Source: Enterococcus ratti (GTDB lineage: Bacteria > Bacillota > Bacilli > Lactobacillales > Enterococcaceae). Taken from it: a stretch of 64,000 nucleotides of DNA. The DNA lies in NCBI RefSeq assembly GCF_001886195.1, contig NZ_JXLB01000007.1, positions 1 through 64,000 of the forward strand. The letters run 5' to 3'. This document shows positions 40,297 through 48,951 of this stretch, piece after piece; position 1 is the first letter of the stretch; each line of letters begins with the position of its first letter. The position numbers were made by a program, and so were the translations under genes. The notes under the pieces are model-generated. The model saw only the letters and a list, made by a program, of their open reading frames with translations, had not been told where the DNA came from and ran no database searches.

Positions 40297-41657
40297 AGAA
40301 AAAAATACCTGCTAATTTTTTATGGGGGGCTTCTACAAGTGCTTACCAAGTTGAAGGGGCTTGGAATGAAGAGGGGAAAGGTCCCTCAGTTCAAGATGTA
40401 AAAGAAATTCCAGAAGGGACAACTGATTTTAAGGTAGCAGCGGATCATTACCACCGTTTTGAAGAAGATGTTCGTTTATTTAAAGAACTGGGGTTAAAAG
40501 CTTATCGTTTTTCGATTTCATGGAGCCGAGTCATGCCAAATGGTGTGATAAATCCAAAAGGGATCCATTTTTATAAACGGTTGATCCGATTGTTGCTTGA
40601 AAATGACATTCAACCAATAGTTACGGTTTTTCATTTTGATTTACCTGTTTATATTGCTGAAAATGGCGGTTGGGAAAATCGAGAAACGATCCAAGCATTT
40701 GCTGATTATTGTCAAGTATTGTTTGATTCTTTTGGTCAAGATGTTCCGCTTTGGCAAACTATTAATGAACAAAATGTGATGGCTTTAGCGGGTTCGGTGA
40801 TTGGTACAAGTCATAAAAGCATGAAAGAAAAATTTCAAGAAAATCATCATATGTTAGTGGCACAAGCATTGGTTACTAAAAACTTTCATAATGGTGACTA
40901 TATTGGCAAGATTGGACCAGCGCCTAATATTGCCAGTGTTTATCCTGCTTCTGATAAGCCAGAAGATCAAATGGCTGCTTTATACATGAGTGCGCTTAGA
41001 AACTGGTTATTTCTAGATGTTGCGGTTTTTGGGAAATACAATCATAATACTTGGCATTTATTAGAAACAATTGGTGCTGCGCCAACAGTAACGAAAGAGG
41101 ATCAGCAAATACTATTAGAAGGAACGTGTGATTATATTGCTTTTAATTATTATAATACGATGACTGTTTCTAGTTATTTTGAAAAAGAGCAAACAATCGA
41201 CCAACAAACTGGTTTTGGGATTCCTGGATTTTTTCAAACGGTAGAAAATCCACATTTACCAATGACTGAATTTGGCTGGCCTGTTGATCCGGAAGGGTTC
41301 CGCTTTACGTTAAATGAAATTTATTCTCGCTATCGTTTGCCGTTGCTTGTGACTGAAAATGGCATCGGTGCTTCTGAAAGACTTGTAGATGGGAAAGTCC
41401 GTGATGATTATCGTATTGATTATTTGCAAAAGCACATTCAACAGATGACTTTAGCAATCGAAGATGGGGTAGAGATTCTAGGTTATTGTCCATGGAGTGC
41501 CATTGATTTGATTAGTACCCATGAAGGTATCACAAAACGCTATGGATTTATTTATGTTAATCGAACAGAAGAAGAGCTTTTGGATTTAGCTCGTTATAAA
41601 AAAGATAGTTTTTACTGGTATCGACAAGTCATTGCAAATAATGGATTAGAGGAGTAG
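40293..41657 (+). CDS. GH1 6-phospho-beta-glycosidase
   Basis: Retaining glycosidase of 454 aa. N-terminal signature FLWGASTSAYQVEGAWNEEG; acid/base Glu159 in TINEQN; nucleophile Glu355 in VTENG. The phosphate-binding triad of 6-phospho-glycosidases is present as Ser408, Lys415 and Tyr417 (STHEGITKRYG), where plain beta-glucosidases have Glu at the first position. So it cleaves PTS-phosphorylated beta-glycosides in the cytosol. Starts 4 nt inside the ROK kinase gene; the esterase gene starts 4 bp after its stop. Confidence 0.93.
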   Translation: MKKKIPANFLWGASTSAYQVEGAWNEEGKGPSVQDVKEIPEGTTDFKVAADHYHRFEEDVRLFKELGLKAYRFSISWSRVMPNGVINPKGIHFYKRLIRLLLENDIQPIVTVFHFDLPVYIAENGGWENRETIQAFADYCQVLFDSFGQDVPLWQTINEQNVMALAGSVIGTSHKSMKEKFQENHHMLVAQALVTKNFHNGDYIGKIGPAPNIASVYPASDKPEDQMAALYMSALRNWLFLDVAVFGKYNHNTWHLLETIGAAPTVTKEDQQILLEGTCDYIAFNYYNTMTVSSYFEKEQTIDQQTGFGIPGFFQTVENPHLPMTEFGWPVDPEGFRFTLNEIYSRYRLPLLVTENGIGASERLVDGKVRDDYRIDYLQKHIQQMTLAIEDGVEILGYCPWSAIDLISTHEGITKRYGFIYVNRTEEELLDLARYKKDSFYWYRQVIANNGLEE

Positions 41658-41661
41658 ACGT

Positions 41662-42636
41662 ATGAACGTGCAAGAATTTTCTTTTGATGAAAAAGCAAAG
41701 ACTGAATTAACTGTTTATCTTCATGAAGAAAAGTCTAAAGATGCTTGTGTTGAGAAACGGCCATTTATTTTAGTTATTCCCGGAGGAGGATATTCTTTTT
41801 GTAGTGAACGAGAAGCAGAACCGATTGCTCTGAATTTTCTTGCGCAAGGTTACCATGCGGGGGTTTTACACTATCATGTAGGTAAGTTTCGCAGTTTTGA
41901 AGCCTCATTAAAAGATGCGCAAAAGGCATTAACACAAATCCATCAATTAGCATTGGAAACATCTATTGACATAGAAAAAATTACCGTTATTGGTTTTTCT
42001 GCTGGGGGCCATTTGGCGGCTGCATTATCCACCATGGCTAAAGTGAAGCCTAGCCTTTGCATTTTAGGTTATCCAGCCATTTTAAAATCGTTTGCGAATG
42101 TCATGCAAATAGATGCACCATCTTTAGAAAAATGTGTAACGAATAAAACTCCGCCGACCTTTTTATTTTCGACTTTTGAGGATAATGTTGTTCCCATTGA
42201 AAACTCATTGTTGTATTTGCGAGCGTTAGAAGAAAATGAGGTTCCTTTTGAAGCACATATTTTCCAAAAAGGACGACATGGGCTGTCATTGGCTACAAAG
42301 CGCTTTAGTGACCGAGATGAAATGATTGATTGCCGATTTGCTCGCTGGTTTGATGAATGTGTAGAGTGGATGGAATTAAATTGGGCAAAAGAATCAACGG
42401 ATGAATTGCCAAAAATGCTTTCTCAATGGCCGATACGTTTTTTAATCAAAGAACCAGAAAATCGCACGCTTTTATACCGCTATTTTCCTAATTGGCAAGA
42501 AAAGAGTGTTTTTAAAATTATCAAAAACTTTAGTTTGCAACAATTGACGGTAATGCTTCCTGAGCGGTTTGCACAGAAACAATGTGATGAGCTGGTTGCG
42601 CAATTAGTAGATTCAAGAAAAGGAGAAACACAATGA
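41662..42636 (+). CDS. Alpha/beta hydrolase, acetyl-esterase-like, with extra C-terminal domain
   Basis: 324 aa. The core (1-240) has oxyanion motif IPGGGYSFCSEREAEP, nucleophile Ser113 in IGFSAGGH, an Asp in STFEDNVVP and His in KGRHGLS, the full catalytic triad. The pattern matches BD-FAE/Axe-type carbohydrate esterases that remove acetyl groups from sugars. The last 80 residues (KMLSQWPIRFLIK ... ELVAQLVDSRKG) form a helical domain I do not recognise. No signal peptide. Overlaps the next gene by 4 nt; RBS is GAGGAG. Confidence 0.88.
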   Translation: MNVQEFSFDEKAKTELTVYLHEEKSKDACVEKRPFILVIPGGGYSFCSEREAEPIALNFLAQGYHAGVLHYHVGKFRSFEASLKDAQKALTQIHQLALETSIDIEKITVIGFSAGGHLAAALSTMAKVKPSLCILGYPAILKSFANVMQIDAPSLEKCVTNKTPPTFLFSTFEDNVVPIENSLLYLRALEENEVPFEAHIFQKGRHGLSLATKRFSDRDEMIDCRFARWFDECVEWMELNWAKESTDELPKMLSQWPIRFLIKEPENRTLLYRYFPNWQEKSVFKIIKNFSLQQLTVMLPERFAQKQCDELVAQLVDSRKGETQ

Positions 42637-44330
42637 AAGCATTTATTGTTCATGAAAGTTATAAAGCTTCTACAAATATATTTACTTATGAACCGCTTGA
42701 AATTTCAACTGTAAAAGGTTATAAAAATAGTTTTGCTGCTTGCCAGCTTTTACTACATGATGGACAGTGTAATCACTTTGTCATCGGACGTGAATTTTCC
42801 ATTCCGGATGAGATCGAGATTCCCATGTATCGTATAGAGATGAAAAGTGAATTACCAGTAAAAAGTCAATTTGTTGATTATTACACCGGACAGCAAGGAA
42901 TTGATTATGCGGATAAATTAGTGGAACAAACAGCAAAAACTTACGCTGGTGATCGCTTCGCTTGCCTTTATCTAGAATTTTTACTGGATGAAAAAATGAC
43001 AGCTGGAAAGTATCCTGTGACCATCCAAGTCTATCGTTCACACTTAACTGCCAAAGATTCATTGGTTTTAAGTAAAACATTTACAGTGGAAGTTTCGGAT
43101 TTTGCTTTTTCAAATGATTATCAAAAAGACTTCAATTTAGATATTTGGCAGCAGCCATCAAATCTTGCACGTAATTATGGGGTACCTTTATGGAGTGAAG
43201 CTCATTTTTGTTTGCTACAGAAAATGACAGAAAGCTTAGCAAAGATTGGTCAAAAAGCTGTTACAGTGATTGCTAGTGAGATTCCTTGGAAAGGCTGGTT
43301 TAACTATATCGTCAAAGATTATCCAGCAAATCTTTATGAGTATTCAATGATCCAAGTTGTCAAAACAAAAACAGGACAGCTTGTTTGTGATTTTTCTGTA
43401 CTGGATCGGTATCTAAATTGTTTCTTTTCGGCAGGAATTTCTCAAGAAATTGATGTTTTTGGTTTACTGGGAGTTTGGCAACCGCCCTTTTTTCCAACGG
43501 TGAAGTTAGATTATCCAGAGAAATTAATGATTCGCTATTATGATGAGGAAACAGAAACGATGGCGTTCATTCAAGAAAAAGAAGAGGTACAAAATTATAT
43601 TGCACAAGTTTTTGCACACTTTAAAAAACTTGGTGTTTGGGAGTCTGTCCGCATTGTTTCAGATGAACCTAAAAAACAGCAAATCAATTTTTTTAAGGAA
43701 TCATTTAATGAATTAAAAGCTATTGACGATTCGATTCAAGTTAAAGTTGCTTTTGATAAAGAAGAAGTGCTTACTGAACTATTACCGTTAGTGGATTACC
43801 CAGTGACATCTTATTATTGCACATGTAAACATTTTCGTGAATTGAATGAAAGTCATTCAGGTAACATCCAGTATTATGTTTGCAACTATCCTGACAAACC
43901 GAATACCTTTTTGCATAGTCCGTTGCTTGAAACTCGTGTTCAGGGGATTTTGGCTCATTATTTCAACACGAATGGTCTTTTACGTTGGGCGTATAATTGC
44001 TGGCCAGAAAATGCCCGCAATGATATTCGTTACAACACAAGTTCATTGCCGATTGGCGACTTATGTTTGATTTATCCTTCTAATTCGGGGCGATTGTCGT
44101 TGTCACTTCGTTACAAACAATTACAAAGAGCAATAGAAGATTTTTATCTTATTAAACAGGCAGAGCAAAAAAATCCAACAAAAACGCAACAATTATTAGT
44201 GAATTTTTTAGGAAACGTGGATTCAAAAGAATGGATGCTTGATGCTCATACGAGTCATCCTGAATTCTTTCATCAAGAGGCTGCTTTATATGAATCACTA
44301 AGAACGCAACTGATTAATGTGCTGTCTTAA
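42633..44330 (+). CDS. DUF4091 / GH123-like protein
   Basis: 565 aa. The N-terminal 150 residues look beta-rich and may be a sandwich domain; the C-terminal 400 look like a TIM barrel. An Asp344-Glu345 pair in RIVSDEPKKQ is placed like the catalytic Asp-Glu of GH123 enzymes (beta-N-acetylgalactosaminidases using substrate-assisted catalysis), and GLLRWAYNCWPENARND matches the usual barrel end of DUF4091 proteins. A glycoside hydrolase acting on N-acetylhexosamine or a related sugar is plausible. Cytosolic, since no signal peptide is seen. Last gene of the operon, followed by repeat copy B. Confidence 0.82.
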   Translation: MKAFIVHESYKASTNIFTYEPLEISTVKGYKNSFAACQLLLHDGQCNHFVIGREFSIPDEIEIPMYRIEMKSELPVKSQFVDYYTGQQGIDYADKLVEQTAKTYAGDRFACLYLEFLLDEKMTAGKYPVTIQVYRSHLTAKDSLVLSKTFTVEVSDFAFSNDYQKDFNLDIWQQPSNLARNYGVPLWSEAHFCLLQKMTESLAKIGQKAVTVIASEIPWKGWFNYIVKDYPANLYEYSMIQVVKTKTGQLVCDFSVLDRYLNCFFSAGISQEIDVFGLLGVWQPPFFPTVKLDYPEKLMIRYYDEETETMAFIQEKEEVQNYIAQVFAHFKKLGVWESVRIVSDEPKKQQINFFKESFNELKAIDDSIQVKVAFDKEEVLTELLPLVDYPVTSYYCTCKHFRELNESHSGNIQYYVCNYPDKPNTFLHSPLLETRVQGILAHYFNTNGLLRWAYNCWPENARNDIRYNTSSLPIGDLCLIYPSNSGRLSLSLRYKQLQRAIEDFYLIKQAEQKNPTKTQQLLVNFLGNVDSKEWMLDAHTSHPEFFHQEAALYESLRTQLINVLS

Positions 44331-44354
44331 CTGAACTTTCAAGTAGCGAAAAAT

Positions 44355-44463
44355 GAGATTGGGAAGAAGTAACTCTCTGGAAGTTGCTTTTGCTACCATC
44401 GTTTATCTGTGTTTAGAGTGTGAAGTAAAAGTATTCTTTACTTTTGTCTCACACTCTTTTTTA
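44355..44463 (+). repeat. Intergenic two-hairpin repeat, copy B
   Basis: Directly after the GH123-like gene, same direction: GATTGGGAAGAAGTAACT, GGAAGTTGCTTTTG, ATCGTTTATCTGTGTTTA, then stem GAGTGTGA / TCACACTC (44416-44456) with the AAAGTAnnnTTTACTTT core and TTTTTT. The last part works as a terminator for the glycosidase operon. Confidence 0.75.
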
Positions 44464-44545
44464 TTAACTATTGGAAAGATGATGTTCGATAATGAAGAAA
44501 AAAGATAGCTAGATTGACAGTTTGTCGTTTTAATTCCTTTTTTAG

Positions 44546-44596
44546 AAAAAGTGAGCGAATGAATTTCTAAATTTTTCTGAAGCCCTCACTTTTTGC
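44546..44596 (+). terminator. Hairpin before the LCP-like gene
   Basis: AAAAAGTGAG (44546-44555) pairs with CTCACTTTTT (44585-44594), with a 29-nt loop. It could be a second terminator in this gap or a regulatory stem just ahead of the next promoter. Confidence 0.4.
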
Positions 44597-44620
44597 CAGA
44601 CAACTTTTTAGAAATATGCT
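44593..44620 (+). promoter_or_regulatory. Promoter of the LCP-like gene
   Basis: TTGCCA (44593-44598), 16 bp, TATGCT (44615-44620), 27 bp before the start codon. Confidence 0.5.
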
Positions 44621-44647
44621 ATTTTAAAAAGATAAAGGGGGAGAAAA

Positions 44648-45319
44648 ATGAATTTTTTAGTTGTATTAAAGGATCAAGTAATCCAGCGTTCTACCTTTCT
44701 TTATGTTCAATTAAATGAGGGAAAGACCCTCTTGCATTTTTCGCCAGAGTTTCATTTAGAAGGACAATCATTGGGAGAAATTTATCAATCAGAAGGATTG
44801 ACTGCACTTTTGCTTTTTTTTAACAAGGAATTGGAATTACCGGTAGAAGAATATGTTGAACTTTCTTTGGTTAGTTGGAATAAAGTAGCAGCAAAATTAT
44901 TTCCTGATGGATTGAAAATTAAGGAGAACGATCAAATTCTTCATCTTACAGTTGAAGACTTACAAGAAGAAATGCGTTATAAACTCGATGAAAAAGATTC
45001 TTTTTCTATTTTTCAAAGGCAGCAGAAAGTATTGAAATGTTTTTTAAATAAAATTGGTAAAAAACGTTATTTATTAAAAACAACGCAGATGTTGAACAGA
45101 CATCCCGAATTGCTTCATACCTCCATTCAATTTACGCAATTATTCTCTTTAATTCGCCGATTTATTCGCTTAAAAGCAGTGCCTTCTAGAAAAATAACCT
45201 TACCATTAGAAAATACTTTTCGTGTAGTGAAAAGAGCACATGAAAAGAAAATAATCGTGATTGATTTTACTAAAAATCGTAATGTACTCCATCAATTGAT
45301 TATGGAAAAAGCCAATTAA
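44648..45319 (+). CDS. Divergent LCP-like (LytR-CpsA-Psr) protein without membrane anchor
   Basis: 223 aa; I do not recognise it with certainty. Residues 66-140 follow the order of the LCP fold: LPVEEYVELSLVSWNKVAAKLFPDGLKI resembles the LCP 'dYyvevnFdgF..lvdalGGv.v' stretch, and DEKDSFSIFQRQQKVLKCFLNKI resembles the LCP 'D..gR..RQq.vl.all.k' helix. But the GR Arg is replaced, and there is no N-terminal membrane helix or signal. So it may be an inactive or cytosolic relative. ATG follows AAAGGGGGAG; the next gene is 40 bp downstream. Assignment is inference. Confidence 0.6.
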   Translation: MNFLVVLKDQVIQRSTFLYVQLNEGKTLLHFSPEFHLEGQSLGEIYQSEGLTALLLFFNKELELPVEEYVELSLVSWNKVAAKLFPDGLKIKENDQILHLTVEDLQEEMRYKLDEKDSFSIFQRQQKVLKCFLNKIGKKRYLLKTTQMLNRHPELLHTSIQFTQLFSLIRRFIRLKAVPSRKITLPLENTFRVVKRAHEKKIIVIDFTKNRNVLHQLIMEKAN

Positions 45320-45362
45320 AGCTTTTTCTTTTTGCTTTGACATACTAGATGGGAGGGGTTTG

Positions 45363-45803
45363 ATGGGACAAGTTTGGTTAAAACGTTTAATTGAATATAG
45401 AAGAAAATACAAACAGTTTACACAAGGACGCTATGCAAGAGTTGATGCACTTAATCGGATGTTGTTGATTGTTGCTTTATTTTTTAGTCTTTTTCGCTTT
45501 TGGCTTCCTTTTTTAAGCGGTTATCTTTTTCCGACTGTTTTAATAGGAATCATTGTTTATCGTTTTCTTTCGAAGAAAATTTATCCACGATTGAACGAAA
45601 ATCAAAAATATTTACAAAAAGTTGATCGGTTAAAAAAATGGTTTTTTCAAAGAAAAAATAAAAAGAATGACAAAGAAACGATCATGTATTATACTCTTTT
45701 CTCATGTCCTGTTTGTCAACAAAATCAACGAGCTCCTCAAGGAAAAGGGAAAATCCGCGTTACTTGTAAGAAATGTGGGTTTCAATTTGAGACGAAAGTT
45801 TAA
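45363..45803 (+). CDS. Membrane protein with C-terminal zinc ribbon
   Basis: 146 aa. A basic N-terminus is followed by two close membrane helices (about 29-66, MLLIVALFFSLFRFWLPF and YLFPTVLIGIIVYRFL). A Lys-rich linker leads to a zinc ribbon at the C-terminus: CPVCQQNQ ... CKKCGFQFE, four Cys in CxxC pairs. Both termini are probably cytosolic. Function unknown. It follows the LCP-like gene in the same direction, probably one operon. ATG 45363 follows GGAGGGG. Confidence 0.75.
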   Translation: MGQVWLKRLIEYRRKYKQFTQGRYARVDALNRMLLIVALFFSLFRFWLPFLSGYLFPTVLIGIIVYRFLSKKIYPRLNENQKYLQKVDRLKKWFFQRKNKKNDKETIMYYTLFSCPVCQQNQRAPQGKGKIRVTCKKCGFQFETKV

Positions 45804-46065
45804 GAAAGTAGATGCATTATGGTGAGTAGATAAAAAGTAAGGAGCAATGGTTTGCATTTTTAACAGAAAAAGAAGAAAGGAAGTTGGGTATGTAAAGAGT
45901 TTACATGTGTGAACAAATTGAAAAAAGGTTCAAAAAACAGCTCAATGTCGTAAATTATTTAAGGGTACTACTTTCTTTTATACTAAATGAAAAAAAGGAT
46001 TTTTGAGATAAGGTCCTGAGTATAAAAAAGAAATAACCTATAACGAACTAAAGGAAAGAAATGAA

Positions 46066-46689
46066 ATGCAGATAAAAAATTATGTTTGGGATTTTGATGG
46101 AACGTTATTTGACACGTATCCAGCGATGGTAGATGGAGCGATTCACGCGATGAAAGTATTAGGTGTGATTGCTAGTGAAGAAGAGGTTTATCCGGTCATG
46201 AAAAAATTTTCCACCCGACAATTGATACAAAACTATCACTTAAAGGAGAAAGAATTTACGCCGCTTTTCCATCAATACGAAGCGCTTAGTCAGAAAAATT
46301 CCCAGCCTTTTGAAGAAACAGAAAAAGTATTGAGGACTTTAAAAAAACAAGGTACTAAACAGTTTGTCTTGACCCATCGTTTGACGGATTCAACGTGGCG
46401 TTTGCTTCAGCAATTCCATTTATCTGATTGTATTGAAGAAGTCGTCGGCATTGATCGCAATTTTCCTCGGAAACCAGCTCCTGATTCATTAAATGATTTG
46501 ATTAGCAGACACCAGCTCGTCAAAGCAGAGACATTGATGATCGGTGATCGCTCGTTAGATATAAAAGCGGGGAAAAATGCCGGAGTACTTACCTGTTTAT
46601 ACGATAAAGATCATTTTTTACAAGAAATATCTGCCGATTTTGTGGTGGATAAATTAATAGAAATCCTTGATATAAAAGAGAAAACGTGA
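46066..46689 (+). CDS. HAD-superfamily phosphatase (phosphoglycolate-phosphatase-like)
   Basis: 207 aa. Motif I VWDFDGTLFDTYP with Asp9 as the nucleophile and Asp11 as acid/base; a small helical cap domain (about 17-85, subclass IA); motif II as VLTHR (Thr in place); Lys in PRKPAPDS; motif IV as IGDRSLDIKAGKNAG. Substrate unknown. ATG 46066 is used; an ATG at 46061 is out of frame and stops after four codons. The DUF1149 gene follows with its own promoter. Confidence 0.9.
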   Translation: MQIKNYVWDFDGTLFDTYPAMVDGAIHAMKVLGVIASEEEVYPVMKKFSTRQLIQNYHLKEKEFTPLFHQYEALSQKNSQPFEETEKVLRTLKKQGTKQFVLTHRLTDSTWRLLQQFHLSDCIEEVVGIDRNFPRKPAPDSLNDLISRHQLVKAETLMIGDRSLDIKAGKNAGVLTCLYDKDHFLQEISADFVVDKLIEILDIKEKT

Positions 46690-46717
46690 ATTTCATATCC
46701 CTTTTCAAAATAGGATA

Positions 46718-46726
46718 TGCTATAAT
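46718..46726 (+). promoter_or_regulatory. Extended -10 promoter of the DUF1149 gene
   Basis: TGC then TATAAT (46721-46726), 20 bp before ATG 46746. It shows that the in-frame start at 46686 is not used. Confidence 0.55.
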
Positions 46727-46745
46727 TTTATTAAGGAGTGATCAA

Positions 46746-47132
46746 ATGGAAATTAAAAGACAAAAAGAAGTAGTAGAAGCATTTCACTATGATTTGAAAA
46801 TGCCCGATCAAGAAGTTGAAACAGATTTAAAAGTGGGCTTTTCGCCATTAAAAGAAACGATTGAAAATTATCCGAAAGAACATACGGTTGTAGGAGCGCG
46901 TCTAGAATTTCGTTTAGCATTTGATACATATGTTTTATCTGGAAGCGTTAGTCAAATCAATCATGTCTTGAATCGGAAAATTGAAGGTCAAGATGATGTC
47001 ACTCAAGAAGAAGTCGATGAATTAGTCGCTCCATTATTTGATATCGTTAAACGCTTGGCCTATGAAGTAACTGAGATTGCATTGGATCAACCAGGAGTAA
47101 AATTAAATTTTCAATCTGAAAAAGAAGCATAA
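46746..47132 (+). CDS. DUF1149 family protein (SecB-like fold)
   Basis: 128 aa, soluble and acidic. Starts MEIKRQKEVVEAFHYD behind AAGGAG. The spacing and strand pattern (LKVGFSPLKE, VGARLEFRLAFDTYVLSGSVSQINHV, ITEIALDQPG-like end) are those of the DUF1149 family of Lactobacillales, which has a SecB-like fold in known structures; a chaperone role is not shown. Single gene with its own promoter and a strong terminator. Confidence 0.88.
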   Translation: MEIKRQKEVVEAFHYDLKMPDQEVETDLKVGFSPLKETIENYPKEHTVVGARLEFRLAFDTYVLSGSVSQINHVLNRKIEGQDDVTQEEVDELVAPLFDIVKRLAYEVTEIALDQPGVKLNFQSEKEA

Positions 47133-47177
47133 AAACAAGCAGTGATAGGTGTAACCTATCACTGCTTGTTTTTTCTA
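47133..47177 (+). terminator. Terminator of the DUF1149 gene
   Basis: AAAACAAGCAGTGATAGGT pairs perfectly with ACCTATCACTGCTTGTTTT around GTA, then TT. Confidence 0.92.
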
Positions 47178-47261
47178 TTACTAATTGTAAACATAACAGC
47201 TGCCATTGCTAGGTAAATCGTCTAAAATAAATGAGTCACTAAAAAATTACGTTTTTTTAGG

Positions 47262-47283
47262 AAAATGATTGAGAAATCATTTT
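47262..47283. promoter_or_regulatory. Palindrome upstream of the cystine transporter gene
   Basis: AAAATGATT and AATCATTTT flank GAGA, 56 bp before the ATG. It may be an operator for a cysteine or sulfur regulator; there is no T-box or S-box core in this leader. Confidence 0.35.
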
Positions 47284-47338
47284 TAGGAACCTTTACTTCC
47301 TAGATGGACCTGTCATTAAATATTAGAGGAGGAGAAAA

Positions 47339-48730
47339 ATGACAACATACATCACCGTTTTAGTGGTTCTAATTTTTGCCGGTCTATTAGCCATTTTTTA
47401 TTATATGCAAAAACACCATGCCAAATTTTCAACACGGACTTACACAGCATTAGCTGCTGGAATTATTTTTGGTGGAATAATGCAAATTATTTTTGGTATC
47501 CATCACCCAGTCATTCAACAATCAATGGGATGGATCAATCTTGTAGGAGAAGGATACGTCGCCTTTTTACAAATGTTAATTATGCCGTTAGTTTTCATTT
47601 CAATTGTTGGAGCCTTTACAAAAATGAAGGTTTCTGAAAAACTAGGTAAAATCAGTACAATCGTATTAACTTCACTACTTACAACCACAGCGATTGCCGC
47701 ATTGATTGGTATTGGCACGACGATGCTTTTTGGACTTGCGGGGGCTAAATTTACAAAAGGCGCAGTAGAAACAGCCCGTATATCTGAATTAGCAACTAGG
47801 CAAGAAGCCATTCAGAAGATGACGATTCCGCAACAAATCTTATCCTTTATTCCTAAAAATATTTTTGCTGATTTCGCTGGTTTACGAGCAACGAGTACGA
47901 TCGGAGTAGTGATTTTTGCCGCTTTTGTAGGAATCGCTTATCTTGGTGTAAAACGAAAAGCACCAAAGGAAGCAGCATTCTTTGCAAATTTAATCGACAG
48001 TTTATATAAAATCGTTATGCGTATCGTTACACTTGTTTTACGTTTAACGCCTTATGGTGTGTTGGCTTTAATGACGAATGTTATGGCTACAAGTGATTTT
48101 ATTGCACTTGTGAATTTAGGAAAGTTCGTTTTAGCTTCGTATGTGGCTTTATTTGCAGTTTTTGTCGTTCATTCACTGATTTTGTTATCCGTTAAGGTGA
48201 ATCCAAAGGATTATTTTAAAAAAGCATTTCCAGTTTTGAGTTTTGCATTTACCTCACGTTCAAGTGCAGGAGCCTTGCCATTAAACATTGAAACACAGAC
48301 AAAAGCTTTAGGTGTAGATGAAGCGACCGCAAACTTTTCTGCAAGTTTTGGTTTATCAATTGGTCAAAATGGCTGTGCAGGTGTTTATCCAGCGATGCTA
48401 GCGACCATTGTTGCACCAGCAGTTGGCATGAATGTATTCAGTCTTGAATTTATTTTGATGTTAATTGTGATTGTCACCATCAGTTCGTTCGGAGTAGCAG
48501 GTGTAGGTGGCGGTGCAACTTTTGCTTCTTTGATCGTTTTAGGAGCAATGAATTTACCAGTGGCTATCGTTGGATTAGTGATTTCTGTGGAACCTTTAAT
48601 TGACATGGCGCGGACAGCCACTAATGTCAGTGGAAGTATGGTAGCAGGGATTGTCACGAGTGCTAAAATTAAAGAGTTGAACCATGAAGTGCTTAAAGAT
48701 GAGTCAAAAGTAATGGATGTCCATGTTTAA
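47339..48730 (+). CDS. tcyP: L-cystine symporter, TcyP type (DAACS family)
   Basis: 463 aa, about eight membrane helices plus two re-entrant loops. MLIMPLVFISIVGAF and the Ser-rich hairpin SRSSAGALPLNIE, then FSASFGLSIGQNGCAGVYPAML and GVAGVGGGATFASLIV, mark the dicarboxylate/amino-acid:cation symporter family. The long N-terminal two-helix start fits the cystine branch. Takes up cystine with a cation. RBS AGAGGAGG. Monocistronic, with a terminator after it. Confidence 0.9.
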   Translation: MTTYITVLVVLIFAGLLAIFYYMQKHHAKFSTRTYTALAAGIIFGGIMQIIFGIHHPVIQQSMGWINLVGEGYVAFLQMLIMPLVFISIVGAFTKMKVSEKLGKISTIVLTSLLTTTAIAALIGIGTTMLFGLAGAKFTKGAVETARISELATRQEAIQKMTIPQQILSFIPKNIFADFAGLRATSTIGVVIFAAFVGIAYLGVKRKAPKEAAFFANLIDSLYKIVMRIVTLVLRLTPYGVLALMTNVMATSDFIALVNLGKFVLASYVALFAVFVVHSLILLSVKVNPKDYFKKAFPVLSFAFTSRSSAGALPLNIETQTKALGVDEATANFSASFGLSIGQNGCAGVYPAMLATIVAPAVGMNVFSLEFILMLIVIVTISSFGVAGVGGGATFASLIVLGAMNLPVAIVGLVISVEPLIDMARTATNVSGSMVAGIVTSAKIKELNHEVLKDESKVMDVHV

Positions 48731-48749
48731 CTATTCTTTAGAAATAGTT

Positions 48750-48783
48750 CAGATTGAATCTTTTAGATTCGGTCTGTTTTTAT
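48750..48783 (+). terminator. Terminator of the cystine transporter gene
   Basis: CAGATTGAATC pairs with GATTCGGTCTG (two G-U pairs) around TTTTA, then TTTTTAT. Confidence 0.8.
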
Positions 48784-48951
48784 AATGTAAATATTTGCTA
48801 TTTATTCCGAAAAGTTAATTTGTAACTATACTATCTAAAACAACAACCAAAACAAAAAGACTATTTATCAAGCATAGCTTTCCTGATTTTCATATGATAA
48901 ACTGATAAAAGGCTAGAATTTTTGCTAAGAAGGAATTTAGGAGGAAGCACC

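Noticed and set aside
46686-46745. 20-residue N-terminal extension of DUF1149
   Set aside because: Contains the extended -10 promoter; ATG 46746 has AAGGAG.
47177-47338. Possible T-box or S-box in the cystine transporter leader
   Set aside because: No AGGGTGGnACCGCG block or S-box core; only a palindrome is present.
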